A stretch of 7,144 nt of DNA from NCBI RefSeq assembly GCF_002027545.1, contig NZ_MXAN01000007.1, positions 1 through 7,144 on the forward strand. Direction: 5' to 3'. The position numbers were made by a program, and so were the translations under genes. The stretch is from Moraxella lacunata. Lineage in GTDB: Bacteria > Pseudomonadota > Gammaproteobacteria > Pseudomonadales > Moraxellaceae. Below the pieces are notes generated by a model, which saw nothing but the letters and a program-made list of their open reading frames with translations, was not told where the DNA came from and did not search any database. This document shows positions 1 to 7,078 of the stretch, one piece after another. Each line of letters starts with the position of its first letter. Positions within the stretch are counted from its first letter, which is position 1.

Positions 1-123
1 GTTGATACAAGGGCGAACGGTTTTTGTAGTAAAATTCAATTTTGTTGGCTGTATGTCACAGGCATTTTATTTTTAAAAACTCAAAACCACCCCATTGGCA
101 CATTCCGCTCAACTCACACCCCA

Positions 124-156
124 TCATGGGTAAAATTGACAGTATTTTGCCCATGA
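124..156. repeat. Inverted repeat upstream of the lipase promoter
   Basis: The arms at 124-136 (TCATGGGTAAAAT) and 144-156 (ATTTTGCCCATGA) pair over 13 bp around a 7-base loop at 137-143. The only imperfection is a T-G pair (131/149), which would be a wobble in RNA. A further CCCAT at 120-124 directly precedes the left arm and forms an alternative short palindrome with ATGGG (126-130). No T-run follows on either strand, so a classical intrinsic terminator is not clearly indicated. It could be the terminator of a gene left of the window, or a regulator-binding site about 55 bp upstream of the predicted -35 of the lipase. The structure is certain; its function is not. Confidence 0.6.
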
Positions 157-211
157 CAAATCGTTAATACACACTTTTATCGCCAAAATCCAAAATCACG
201 TCTTTTTTTAC

Positions 212-240
212 TTGTTATTTTGTATCTTTTTGGTTATATT
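212..240 (+). promoter_or_regulatory. Putative sigma70 promoter of the lipase gene
   Basis: A -35-like TTGTTA (212-217, 4 of 6 consensus bases) and a -10-like TATATT (235-240, 5 of 6) are separated by exactly 17 bases. A T7 run (203-209) lies just upstream of the -35. A start of transcription near 247 would give a leader of about 35 bases before the ATG at 282. A ribosome binding site AGGGA is visible at 271-275, six bases before the ATG. Predicted from sequence only. Confidence 0.5.
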
Positions 241-281
241 GAGAATGCGATTAACTTCCATCCACCAAATAGGGAATTACC

Positions 282-2129
282 ATGGGAATGTTTGACTTTC
301 GTCATTTTGACAGTGACCAATCCGCCGAACTCATGCACACCACTAGTAAGCTGGCTCAGCATGCCAATGTCGCCAGTTTTGCCAAACTCGTGCCTGATGG
401 ACTAAAAGACATCAATGCCGCCCTAACCCTACCCGACGGCTGGCGTTCACTTACCCCAGCCGAGCTCAACCTACCAAACAATGCCGTGGACATCTATGGC
501 TACTACACTTTTGTCAGCACCATCACCGGCGACCGCCCGATTAATGGCTCAGGGCCGCAGGTTCTATTGGTTGGTGAATTTGATGATGCTGGCAAGCCCA
601 CTCGCCTTGGCATCAGCTGGGCTGGCACCAATGATTTGCTTGATGTGGCGGATTACTTTCATCTTAACGAAGGCAAGATTGCCCCCAACATGCAACCACT
701 TTTGCAAGCCATCAAAGACTACGCCACCGCCCACGACCTATCGGGCGAAGATGTGTTGGTCACAGGTTATAGCTTGGGTGGTGGCTACACCAACATCATG
801 GCAAAACACCGTGAATCATTGGCTGATGGGTTTTTTAACGATGCGGTATACATCGGTCATGCTAGCCCTGTTATCTATGACAATCCTGATGTCATTTTGA
901 ATATGGGCTATGAAAATGATGCCGTCTATCGCATCACAGGCTCTCACATCAATGTTGCTGATGCCATCGCTGGTGGTGGCCCTGTATTGTCTAACATAGA
1001 CAAGAATTTTGACAGCAGTATTGATAACGTGGTATTGGTGACAGGAGCGTATGCTTCGGCATTATGGGATGTCAATAACCCCTTTGTCATGTCGCTCATC
1101 AACACTGCCCAAGGCTGGGCAGCACACACAGGTGCATTAGGTCAAGATACTTTGGAGCGTATCACCAACTCATCTTTTTATGAACTCACTCACAGAGACA
1201 GCCGTGTCATCATCGACCAGCTAAATGCTGCCGAACGTCTTAGCATGTGGGTCAAGGACAAAAGCCATCAGGCGGACAAAGTTGGTAGCTTTATCATCGG
1301 CTCAAACCACAACAACCTTATCCAAAGTAGCAACCAAGGCGACTATATCGATGCCAAAGACGGCAATGACCGCATCGTACTGGCACAAGGAGCAGACCGT
1401 GTGGATGGTGGTGCAGGCGTTGATACTGTCATCTTACAAGGCAAAAGCCAAGATTGGCACGCCTACCGACTGTCTGATGGCACAGTATTCATGAACGCCA
1501 AAGACGGCACAGGCATCAAACACCTTGAAAATGTTGAGAAAATCGGCTTTGATAACGAATCCTACACCCAGATTCGCCCTTATGACATCAGCTCAGAAGG
1601 TCTCGCCTCCAATCGCTATCTCATCAAAAGTCGCAATACAGACATCGGCTATCAAGACCACCTTGAAGGCAGTGAATCAGACGATGTCTTGACAGGCGAC
1701 ATCATCTTTGCCAGAGAAGGTAATGACGTTCTATACGCACTAAACGGTGTCAATGGTCTGTTGCACGGCGGGGCAGGCGATGACCGTCTGTTTGGCAACG
1801 ATGGCAACGACCACCTATATGGTGGTGAAGGCAACGACTATCTGTATGGTGGTAAAGGCAATAACATGCTGTTTGGCGGTATTGGCGATGACACTTTTGC
1901 GTTCAACCAAGAAAGTGTTGGCTTGAACATCATTCGTGACTTTAACAGCTATATTGGCGACCATGACAAAGTTGTCTTTGACAATGTTTTTGCCGACACG
2001 AATGAGCTTAGCCAAGCCACCCGTCATATCGGCAATGATGTCCACATCAGAACCGCTGATTTGCACATCATCATCAACAACACCAACGTTGATGACGTCT
2101 TGGCTCACACCAGCATATCAGGGGCATAA
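282..2129 (+). CDS. RTX-type extracellular lipase/esterase (family I.3 lipase-like)
   Basis: Predicted secreted hydrolase of acyl esters, 615 residues, close to the 613-617 usual for family I.3 lipases. The start MGMFDF resembles the family's MGIF/MGVY-type start and has AGGGA six bases upstream. The alpha/beta-hydrolase part (about 1-330) shows LSGEDVLVTGYSLGG with nucleophile S164 (family usual is GHSLGG), GYENDAVYR with D213, and GWAAH with H282. Compared from memory with MIS38 lipase, these match S207, D255 and H313. Two sets of five nonapeptide repeats follow (about 340-384, degenerate; 496-540, good GGxGxDxLx), forming a Ca2+-binding beta-roll. There is no N-terminal signal peptide. As in the family, export is expected through a type I (ABC) secretion system using the C-terminal end, but no exporter genes lie in the window. 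The region before the nucleophile is about 43 residues shorter than in the reference, and the usual lid-1 segment is not evident. Substrate could be triglyceride, a phospholipid or another ester. Family assignment is strong; substrate is unknown. Confidence 0.88.
   Translation: MGMFDFRHFDSDQSAELMHTTSKLAQHANVASFAKLVPDGLKDINAALTLPDGWRSLTPAELNLPNNAVDIYGYYTFVSTITGDRPINGSGPQVLLVGEFDDAGKPTRLGISWAGTNDLLDVADYFHLNEGKIAPNMQPLLQAIKDYATAHDLSGEDVLVTGYSLGGGYTNIMAKHRESLADGFFNDAVYIGHASPVIYDNPDVILNMGYENDAVYRITGSHINVADAIAGGGPVLSNIDKNFDSSIDNVVLVTGAYASALWDVNNPFVMSLINTAQGWAAHTGALGQDTLERITNSSFYELTHRDSRVIIDQLNAAERLSMWVKDKSHQADKVGSFIIGSNHNNLIQSSNQGDYIDAKDGNDRIVLAQGADRVDGGAGVDTVILQGKSQDWHAYRLSDGTVFMNAKDGTGIKHLENVEKIGFDNESYTQIRPYDISSEGLASNRYLIKSRNTDIGYQDHLEGSESDDVLTGDIIFAREGNDVLYALNGVNGLLHGGAGDDRLFGNDGNDHLYGGEGNDYLYGGKGNNMLFGGIGDDTFAFNQESVGLNIIRDFNSYIGDHDKVVFDNVFADTNELSQATRHIGNDVHIRTADLHIIINNTNVDDVLAHTSISGA
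1299..1433 (+). repeat. Degenerate RTX nonapeptide block in the lipase
   Basis: Residues 340-384 can be laid out as five consecutive 9-residue units, starting at GSNHNNLIQ and ending at GGAGVDTVI. They keep the Asp/Asn at position 6 and the aliphatic residue at position 8, but most of the leading glycines are lost. This is the position of the first beta-roll in family I.3 lipases, just after the catalytic domain (preceded by FIIGS, a family-typical junction). Calcium binding is likely weaker than in the second block. Confidence 0.6.
1767..1901 (+). repeat. Five well-conserved RTX nonapeptide repeats
   Basis: Residues 496-540 form five in-register units: GGAGDDRLF, GNDGNDHLY, GGEGNDYLY, GGKGNNMLF and GGIGDDTFA. 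Each 27-base unit matches the GGxGxDxUx hemolysin-type calcium-binding motif. The underlying DNA is also repetitive (recurring GGCAACGA and TATGGTGGT), making this 135-base stretch a possible site for unit gain or loss by recombination. Confidence 0.85.
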
Positions 2130-2153
2130 ACCGCATCATCCACCAACAAACCG

Positions 2154-2187
2154 CACCCCAAAAGTGACACAACCAACTTTTGGGGTG
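2154..2187. terminator. Hairpin terminator between convergent lipase and mod genes
   Basis: Perfect 12-bp stem: CACCCCAAAAGT (2154-2165) pairs with ACTTTTGGGGTG (2176-2187), with a 10-base loop. It starts 24 bases after the lipase stop. The base following on the plus strand is TTGTTATG, only moderately T-rich. Because the stem has A-tracts on one arm and T-tracts on the other, it may serve both converging transcripts (lipase from the left, mod from the right, whose stop is at 2240-2242). Confidence 0.6.
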
Positions 2188-2239
2188 TTGTTATGACAAA
2201 CAGATTGTACTTTTGGGACAAACCTGCTCAGCAGTTTTA

Positions 2240-4135
2240 TCAAAAAACAATCTGCACTTTATTTTTTTGGCTCTGCAAACTAACATCAAGGCTAGCCGTC
2301 CAGCCATCAATATAAACCCTGCCATCTTTTAAAGCATCCAACAGCACATCTTCGCTCACTTTATGACTGTCGGTGATGTAGTAATTACTGCCAAGTTTGT
2401 ACATGCACTCATCGATGATGGCAATCGGCACCTGTGTTGGCTCATCAATACCCACTTTAAATATCATGTGATAAATACGACTCATCGCATTGGTATGCTC
2501 TTTGGGAAAAGCAATTTGACAATTCTCTTCATCCAGCGTCAATATCGGGGCAGGTATGCTATCAAAGACCTTATAACCAATATCGGGCAACTGTTTTTTA
2601 TCACTCTCGGCTACATCTTTTTTGGCGTTATGTTGCTCTATATTAGCCTTAATGCTCTCTCCTGCACGATTTAGGCGTTCTATGGTAATACTTGAAATCA
2701 CAGGTGGTAAATTATTGTCCAAGCAGAATTTATACTCATCTTTCTTTTTGATGGGGTCTATTGGCTCATCTATTTGGCAAAGTATAAATTTACGATGACC
2801 GCCATCTTCTGCATTTAATTGTATGACCGCATGACCTGTTGTACCCGAACCTGCAAAAAAGTCTAGGATTATATCAGATGAATCAAAGCCGTTATATATA
2901 ATCGTATTTAACAAATATTTTAATAGCGATATGGGCTTAGGGTGAGTAAAAACCTTGACATCAAATAATCGATTTAGGTCAGAGTTTCCACTTAGAACAT
3001 CGCCCACTTCTTCATTGGGTATAATTGTAGTGGGTGCCAAATCTGATGTTTCAACTTTTTGAACATAAGGGACAAAACCACTCGTCTTTATAACAATTTT
3101 AGTGCCTTTTTTTATTTCATTTTCAAGATATGATTGAGACCAAGTAACTCTCCCTGATAAATCAAAGTCGTCTTGCAAAACACCATTGGATACCCTTACA
3201 TCATTATGTAAGATATATCCTGATTTTAATTCACCTGCCTTATATAATCCATCTTGAAGTCTTACATCCACCCATTCTTTTTTAAAAAACAATCTTGAAA
3301 TATTTGATTTATTCTTTGTAAGACTCGGTAAACCTTCCGTTCTTTTTTGCTGTCCTACCAATTTTGATACAGAACGTTTGTTTTTTGCATAACATAAAAT
3401 GTACTGCCCATTTTCTCTTTCGATTGATGAACTGTTATCAGGTCTAAAATTACTATGCCATATATAATTCTCAACAAAATTCTCTTCCCCAAACACATCA
3501 TCACACAACAGTTTTAAATTCGCCTGTTCATTGTCATCAATGCTAATAAAAATCACCCCATCATCGCTTAATAACTCCTGTGCCAATAGCAAGCGGGGGT
3601 ACATGAATGACAACCAACCATTGTGGCTTTTTTTGGTCTTAAAACTAAAATCCAACCGAGCAAAATCATCTTCTGACAAATCAACCAAACCCAACACTTC
3701 GGCTTCTTCTTTATCAAATTTGTCAGGATAAATAAACTCATCGCCATTGGTGTTATATGGCGGGTCAATATAAATACACTTGATTTTGCCTTTATAATAA
3801 TGCTTTAAAATCTTTAAACCGTCTAAATTATCCCCTTTTAATACAAGGTTTTTTGTTGTATCAATATCTTTGCTCATCGCTGTATTTAACACCAACTCTT
3901 TATCCGTTTCTTGTTGGTATTTGGCACGGGCAAAGTTACGACCAATAAAATTTAGCCCATAGCCATTGACTTTATCATCAATGGGTAAGCCCAAAAGGGT
4001 CTTTAACTGCATCAAATCTAATTCATTATCACGAATCACCATTGGATAATGCTCTTTTAGATAATCAAGCAATGGATGATTGGCATGACCACCATCAATC
4101 ACGGCAAAACCAGCGTCTAAAAAATCTTGCTTCAT
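2240..4135 (-). CDS. mod: Type III restriction-modification DNA adenine methyltransferase (Mod)
   Basis: Modification and recognition subunit of a type III system, 631 residues, full length for the family (about 600-680). It transfers methyl from S-adenosylmethionine to N6 of adenine in one strand of an asymmetric site, and supplies DNA recognition to Res. Motif order is that of beta-class enzymes: catalytic motif IV DPPYNTN at 124-130, the Mod-typical GVIFISIDDNE at 193-203, a variable target recognition region at about 220-395, then HPKP (398-401) and the AdoMet-binding motif I DFFAGSGTTGH (425-435). The start ATG at 4135 is preceded by AGGAG with six bases between. It lies 15 bases after the res stop and is surely co-transcribed with it. 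The central region is distinctly AT-richer than the ends, as expected for exchangeable recognition domains. The target sequence cannot be predicted. No frameshift or missing motif is seen, so it should be active. Confidence 0.93.
   Translation of the reverse strand: MKQDFLDAGFAVIDGGHANHPLLDYLKEHYPMVIRDNELDLMQLKTLLGLPIDDKVNGYGLNFIGRNFARAKYQQETDKELVLNTAMSKDIDTTKNLVLKGDNLDGLKILKHYYKGKIKCIYIDPPYNTNGDEFIYPDKFDKEEAEVLGLVDLSEDDFARLDFSFKTKKSHNGWLSFMYPRLLLAQELLSDDGVIFISIDDNEQANLKLLCDDVFGEENFVENYIWHSNFRPDNSSSIERENGQYILCYAKNKRSVSKLVGQQKRTEGLPSLTKNKSNISRLFFKKEWVDVRLQDGLYKAGELKSGYILHNDVRVSNGVLQDDFDLSGRVTWSQSYLENEIKKGTKIVIKTSGFVPYVQKVETSDLAPTTIIPNEEVGDVLSGNSDLNRLFDVKVFTHPKPISLLKYLLNTIIYNGFDSSDIILDFFAGSGTTGHAVIQLNAEDGGHRKFILCQIDEPIDPIKKKDEYKFCLDNNLPPVISSITIERLNRAGESIKANIEQHNAKKDVAESDKKQLPDIGYKVFDSIPAPILTLDEENCQIAFPKEHTNAMSRIYHMIFKVGIDEPTQVPIAIIDECMYKLGSNYYITDSHKVSEDVLLDALKDGRVYIDGWTASLDVSLQSQKNKVQIVF
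2938..3478 (-). other. Predicted target recognition domain segment of mod
   Basis: This covers roughly Mod residues 220-400, between the conserved motif IV side and motif I side. Composition drops here: by hand count 3241-3300 has 16 G+C of 60 and 3361-3420 has 17 of 60, against 22 of 60 at 3601-3660 and 25 of 60 at 2341-2400 within the same gene. In type III Mod proteins this central part decides DNA specificity and differs between alleles. Boundaries are approximate. Confidence 0.6.
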
Positions 4136-4141
4136 TGTTGT

Positions 4142-4146
4142 CTCCT
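4142..4146 (-). promoter_or_regulatory. Ribosome binding site of mod
   Basis: AGGAG on the minus strand, six bases before the mod ATG, within the 15-base res-mod gap. Its strength suggests mod can be translated independently of whether res translation reaches its normal stop. That matters if res is switched by the upstream repeat. Confidence 0.75.
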
Positions 4147-4166
4147 AGTATTAATCAGTATTAATC
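4147..4166. repeat. Two perfect 10-bp tandem repeats across the res stop codon
   Basis: AGTATTAATC occurs twice in direct tandem on the plus strand (4147-4156 and 4157-4166), followed by AGT of a partial third copy. On the minus strand it supplies the last res codons and its TAA stop (4153-4151). Removing one copy in silico makes res read on into a TGA that overlaps the mod ATG as ATGA. Confidence 0.85.
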
Positions 4167-7078
4167 AGTGCAGATAGTTGGGTTTTGTTGATGCGTTCTT
4201 TAAAGACGATTTTTATGTCGTCTTTGCCTTGTTTTTGATGATATTCATTGAGTGCATCAAAATATTTTTTGGCGATGTCAATTTTTGCTTTTTCGTCAGG
4301 CGGTATGTTGGTAGATTTTTCATAACCTTTGCTCTCCACCACCAAAAAGACTTGATTGCCATTTTTGCCTTTGATGGCATAACAAAAATCAGGATTGTAT
4401 TCACCCAGTGGTGTTTTGATTTTTAGGCGTGGCAATTTTGCAAAAATCTCAATTTCACTAATATCAGGGTCTTGCTCAATAATCTCCAACTCAAAGTCAC
4501 TGTCATATTCAATCACGTTTTCAAACACCCATTTGGCTTTTAGCGAAAAATCTTGGGGTATGGGCTTTTGAAATTTGCCCGTACTGCCGATATCTAGATA
4601 GGTCGCCTTATCATCGGTTTTAAACACGTTGGCTTTTACCGCATGCTGTATCATGCCATAGCTGATTTTGGTTTTTAATACACCCATCAAATTCTGTTTG
4701 ATGATATCTGCCATTTCTTTTTGGGCTTGTTTTGGGTTATTGACAAATGTTTTTTGTTTAAATTCAAGACTTAACGCATTAAATATCCGCACCACAAAAG
4801 ACAAAGGCGTTTTACTGTCCACGGCAAGCTGACGAACCAACAACAGATAATCCACCTTGCTGACATAGGTAGAACCATCAACGATGCTTTTGCTAACCGC
4901 CTGATTGGACTGCATTTTTTCAACATGTAGCTCAGAACGTGTGGTTTCTAGCATGACCTGACTGATGTCCAAACTCTCAATCTGAGCTTTGATGTTGCCA
5001 ATAAGCTGGGTCTCTTCTGCTTTACTCATCTTTTCAAGCAAAAAATTGGTGTTTTTATAAATGGCATGCCAAAGCTCTTCAAACGCCCTAAGATGAGTGG
5101 ACTTGATGATGACTTTGTCTTTGCCTTTGTTATTCTTATTGGCGTTTTTTACGTATTCTTTGATGTTGTTTGAAAACAGCTTGGCAATCATTTGTTTGTG
5201 GTCGGCAGGCAGTGCCAGTGTTTTTAGTTGCTCATCAAAATCATCAGAGAGCTCATAAACATCCAAGCCGTCTTCTGTATCTTCAAAGACAATCAAGTCA
5301 TTTTTTTCCAAGGCTTTAAAAATGGCTCTGGCGGTTTTTTCATCAGCCCCATCGCCCACAAGGCGTTGCCTAATCTCATGTTCGGTAAATCGCTTTGCCA
5401 ACAAAAACGAGTTTTCCAAAATCTCTTTTTGGATACTTTCCACAAAACCCTGCTCTTTGCTAGACACCACCACATCTAAATTATTGATTTGCCAAAATAA
5501 TTCTTGGTCATTATCCAAAAAGTTGAGCGTTTGGCGTTGCAAATCTTGATTGACCGCAATGCGTAGCCCACGCCCTATTTGTTGCAATTTTGAATTTTCA
5601 CTGCCCTGATTGGACAGTTTGCAGATGGTAAAGATGTTTGGATTGTCCCAGCCTTCTTGCAGTGCCCAAATAGAAAAAATAAAGCGGGTTGAGCTCTCAA
5701 AGGACAACAACCGCTTTTTGTCTTTTAAAATCTCATTAACGCCAGCCTTGATTTTTTCATCGACGCTACTGCCTTTATCGCCTGAGAAATAACCTTTATG
5801 AACTTGTAGCTCCCCATCGTTGTCAAAATCTTTTTGCAGATATTGGCAATAGGCACTGTCTTTATCAAGTTTTGTCAAAATCTCTTGGCGGATTTTTACA
5901 TACTCTTCTTCAAACATGGTTTTGATTTTTGGTGAGTCGCCACGAAACAAACCAATGTTATTTTCCATAAAAAACAGACTGAGCGTTTTAATCCCCTTAT
6001 CAAACAAAGCCTGTTCTTTGTCAAAATGCAGTTTGATGGTGTCATGTATCATGACCCTTAGGGAATCATCAGAGATGGCATAGTCCACTTTTTCTAGCGT
6101 GCCATCGACCAAAACGATCGCATCTTTGTTGATTTTTTTGATGGATTTGCCGTTGAACAGTCCACCAACACCCAGTGTCTGCTTCACCAACATACCATTT
6201 TCAAGGCGATTGACCATCGCTTTTTTGGCTTTGGGGTCTGTGCCAATCAGCGTATCTGTATTTTCGATGACATCTTGGGTGTAGACCACTATTTTTTTGA
6301 CCAAACTTTGTTGAAACGCAGTTAAGCTGTCTAGCACATACGCCACGTTGGACAGTTGCAGGCTGTCCGCTTTTTTTGGAAAAGTCGCCCCAAAACGCAA
6401 GAAAAAATTATCAAAACCTTCAAAATATTTCTTAAATGCATTGCCTTCAAAACGGTGTGGTTCATCCATGATGACAATCGGATTGAGTCGTTTTAGGCAT
6501 TCTAGGTAGGATTTTGGCACACCCTGATGAGCAACAAACAAATCGGGCGTATGAAGGTCTTTTTCCAAAGGTCGATTAAGAATGTTGCCACCTTTGTCAA
6601 ACGAGCTGGGCGTCATGACTAGGGCAGACAAATCCCCAGATTTGATGAAATCATTGATGGCAGAGACATTGCTACTTTCATAGACAAAGACGTTAATTTC
6701 CTTGCCGTGAGCGTCATTATACAGACCTTTAAAGTAGTCTTTGGTGTCTTCAAGATTGGTTTTAGTGCCTTCACGAATGGGTACGGTGGGAGTTAAGATG
6801 ATGAATTTTTTGTAGCCAAAATGCTTAGTTAGCTCAAAAATCGCCTTGATAAAGGTAAAGGTTTTGCCTGTGCCAGTTTCCATCATGACATCGATATTTT
6901 TACTGTCGCCATTGATGGGAAATTGGTAGTTATTGTTGGTGTAATGCGTAGATAACGTGCTGACTATGTCGCCACTTTTATGAAAATCATCAAAAATCCC
7001 CACGATATTAGCGACGGCTTTTTCTTGGTATTCTTGCTGTTCATAATAGAATCTTTTTTCTTGATGTAAATCACTCAC
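4151..7078 (-). CDS. res: Type III restriction endonuclease subunit (Res), start probably beyond the window
   Basis: ATP-dependent translocation and cleavage subunit acting with Mod; 975 residues from the GTG at 7078, close to the family's usual 900-1000. Superfamily 2 helicase motifs in order: Walker A METGTGKT (66-73), LTPTVP (95-100), Walker B DEPHRF (205-210), GATFP (230-234), ALQEGWDNPNI (472-482) and QIGRGLR (500-506). The C-terminal PD-(D/E)xK nuclease shows NPDF (895-898) and VVESKG (913-918), so all catalytic parts are intact. It precedes mod by 15 bases; the usual order is mod then res. The GTG start has only a weak GGGG about eight bases upstream. The next in-frame Met codons are at Walker A, too late to be a start. 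Upstream of the GTG the frame stays open for 22 more codons to the window edge, through an AGCAC repeat tract, with no in-frame ATG, GTG or TTG. The true start may therefore lie off the window with the tract inside the gene, making res phase variable. Function is near certain; the start is unresolved. Confidence 0.92.
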   Translation of the reverse strand: MSDLHQEKRFYYEQQEYQEKAVANIVGIFDDFHKSGDIVSTLSTHYTNNNYQFPINGDSKNIDVMMETGTGKTFTFIKAIFELTKHFGYKKFIILTPTVPIREGTKTNLEDTKDYFKGLYNDAHGKEINVFVYESSNVSAINDFIKSGDLSALVMTPSSFDKGGNILNRPLEKDLHTPDLFVAHQGVPKSYLECLKRLNPIVIMDEPHRFEGNAFKKYFEGFDNFFLRFGATFPKKADSLQLSNVAYVLDSLTAFQQSLVKKIVVYTQDVIENTDTLIGTDPKAKKAMVNRLENGMLVKQTLGVGGLFNGKSIKKINKDAIVLVDGTLEKVDYAISDDSLRVMIHDTIKLHFDKEQALFDKGIKTLSLFFMENNIGLFRGDSPKIKTMFEEEYVKIRQEILTKLDKDSAYCQYLQKDFDNDGELQVHKGYFSGDKGSSVDEKIKAGVNEILKDKKRLLSFESSTRFIFSIWALQEGWDNPNIFTICKLSNQGSENSKLQQIGRGLRIAVNQDLQRQTLNFLDNDQELFWQINNLDVVVSSKEQGFVESIQKEILENSFLLAKRFTEHEIRQRLVGDGADEKTARAIFKALEKNDLIVFEDTEDGLDVYELSDDFDEQLKTLALPADHKQMIAKLFSNNIKEYVKNANKNNKGKDKVIIKSTHLRAFEELWHAIYKNTNFLLEKMSKAEETQLIGNIKAQIESLDISQVMLETTRSELHVEKMQSNQAVSKSIVDGSTYVSKVDYLLLVRQLAVDSKTPLSFVVRIFNALSLEFKQKTFVNNPKQAQKEMADIIKQNLMGVLKTKISYGMIQHAVKANVFKTDDKATYLDIGSTGKFQKPIPQDFSLKAKWVFENVIEYDSDFELEIIEQDPDISEIEIFAKLPRLKIKTPLGEYNPDFCYAIKGKNGNQVFLVVESKGYEKSTNIPPDEKAKIDIAKKYFDALNEYHQKQGKDDIKIVFKERINKTQLSALINTD

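Noticed and set aside
1..156. Plus-strand frame open from the left edge to a TGA at 154-156
   Set aside because: The roughly 51-residue translation has no recognisable family features, is rich in Cys, Trp and Phe in random order, and runs through the inverted repeat. Chance openness is more likely than a gene tail.
220..405. Small plus-strand frame overlapping the lipase start
   Set aside because: It is out of frame with the lipase, starts within the predicted promoter/leader and has no ribosome binding site of its own.
1032..1061. Apparent loss of the catalytic His at GAYAS, where family I.3 proteins have a DHYAS-like phrase
   Set aside because: Counting along the reference protein from memory places its catalytic His later, in a TWLSH-like segment, which matches GWAAH (H282) here. 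The triad is therefore probably intact.
1815..2108. 97-codon minus-strand frame opposite the end of the lipase
   Set aside because: It is a shadow of the repetitive RTX coding sequence, giving low-complexity repeats such as VVAFTTI. No ribosome binding site was noted.
2220..2237. Small hairpin just after the mod stop (arms at 2220-2227 and 2231-2237)
   Set aside because: It has a short stem with a bulge, a three-base loop and no T-run beyond the stem. The stronger hairpin at 2154-2187 is a better terminator candidate.
2363..2674. 103-codon plus-strand frame opposite mod
   Set aside because: It lies entirely inside the conserved C-terminal part of mod and has no start context or recognisable product.
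5266..5276. GCCGTCTTCTG resembling a neisserial DNA uptake sequence
   Set aside because: It is an incomplete match inside res, single copy, and explained by coding sequence.
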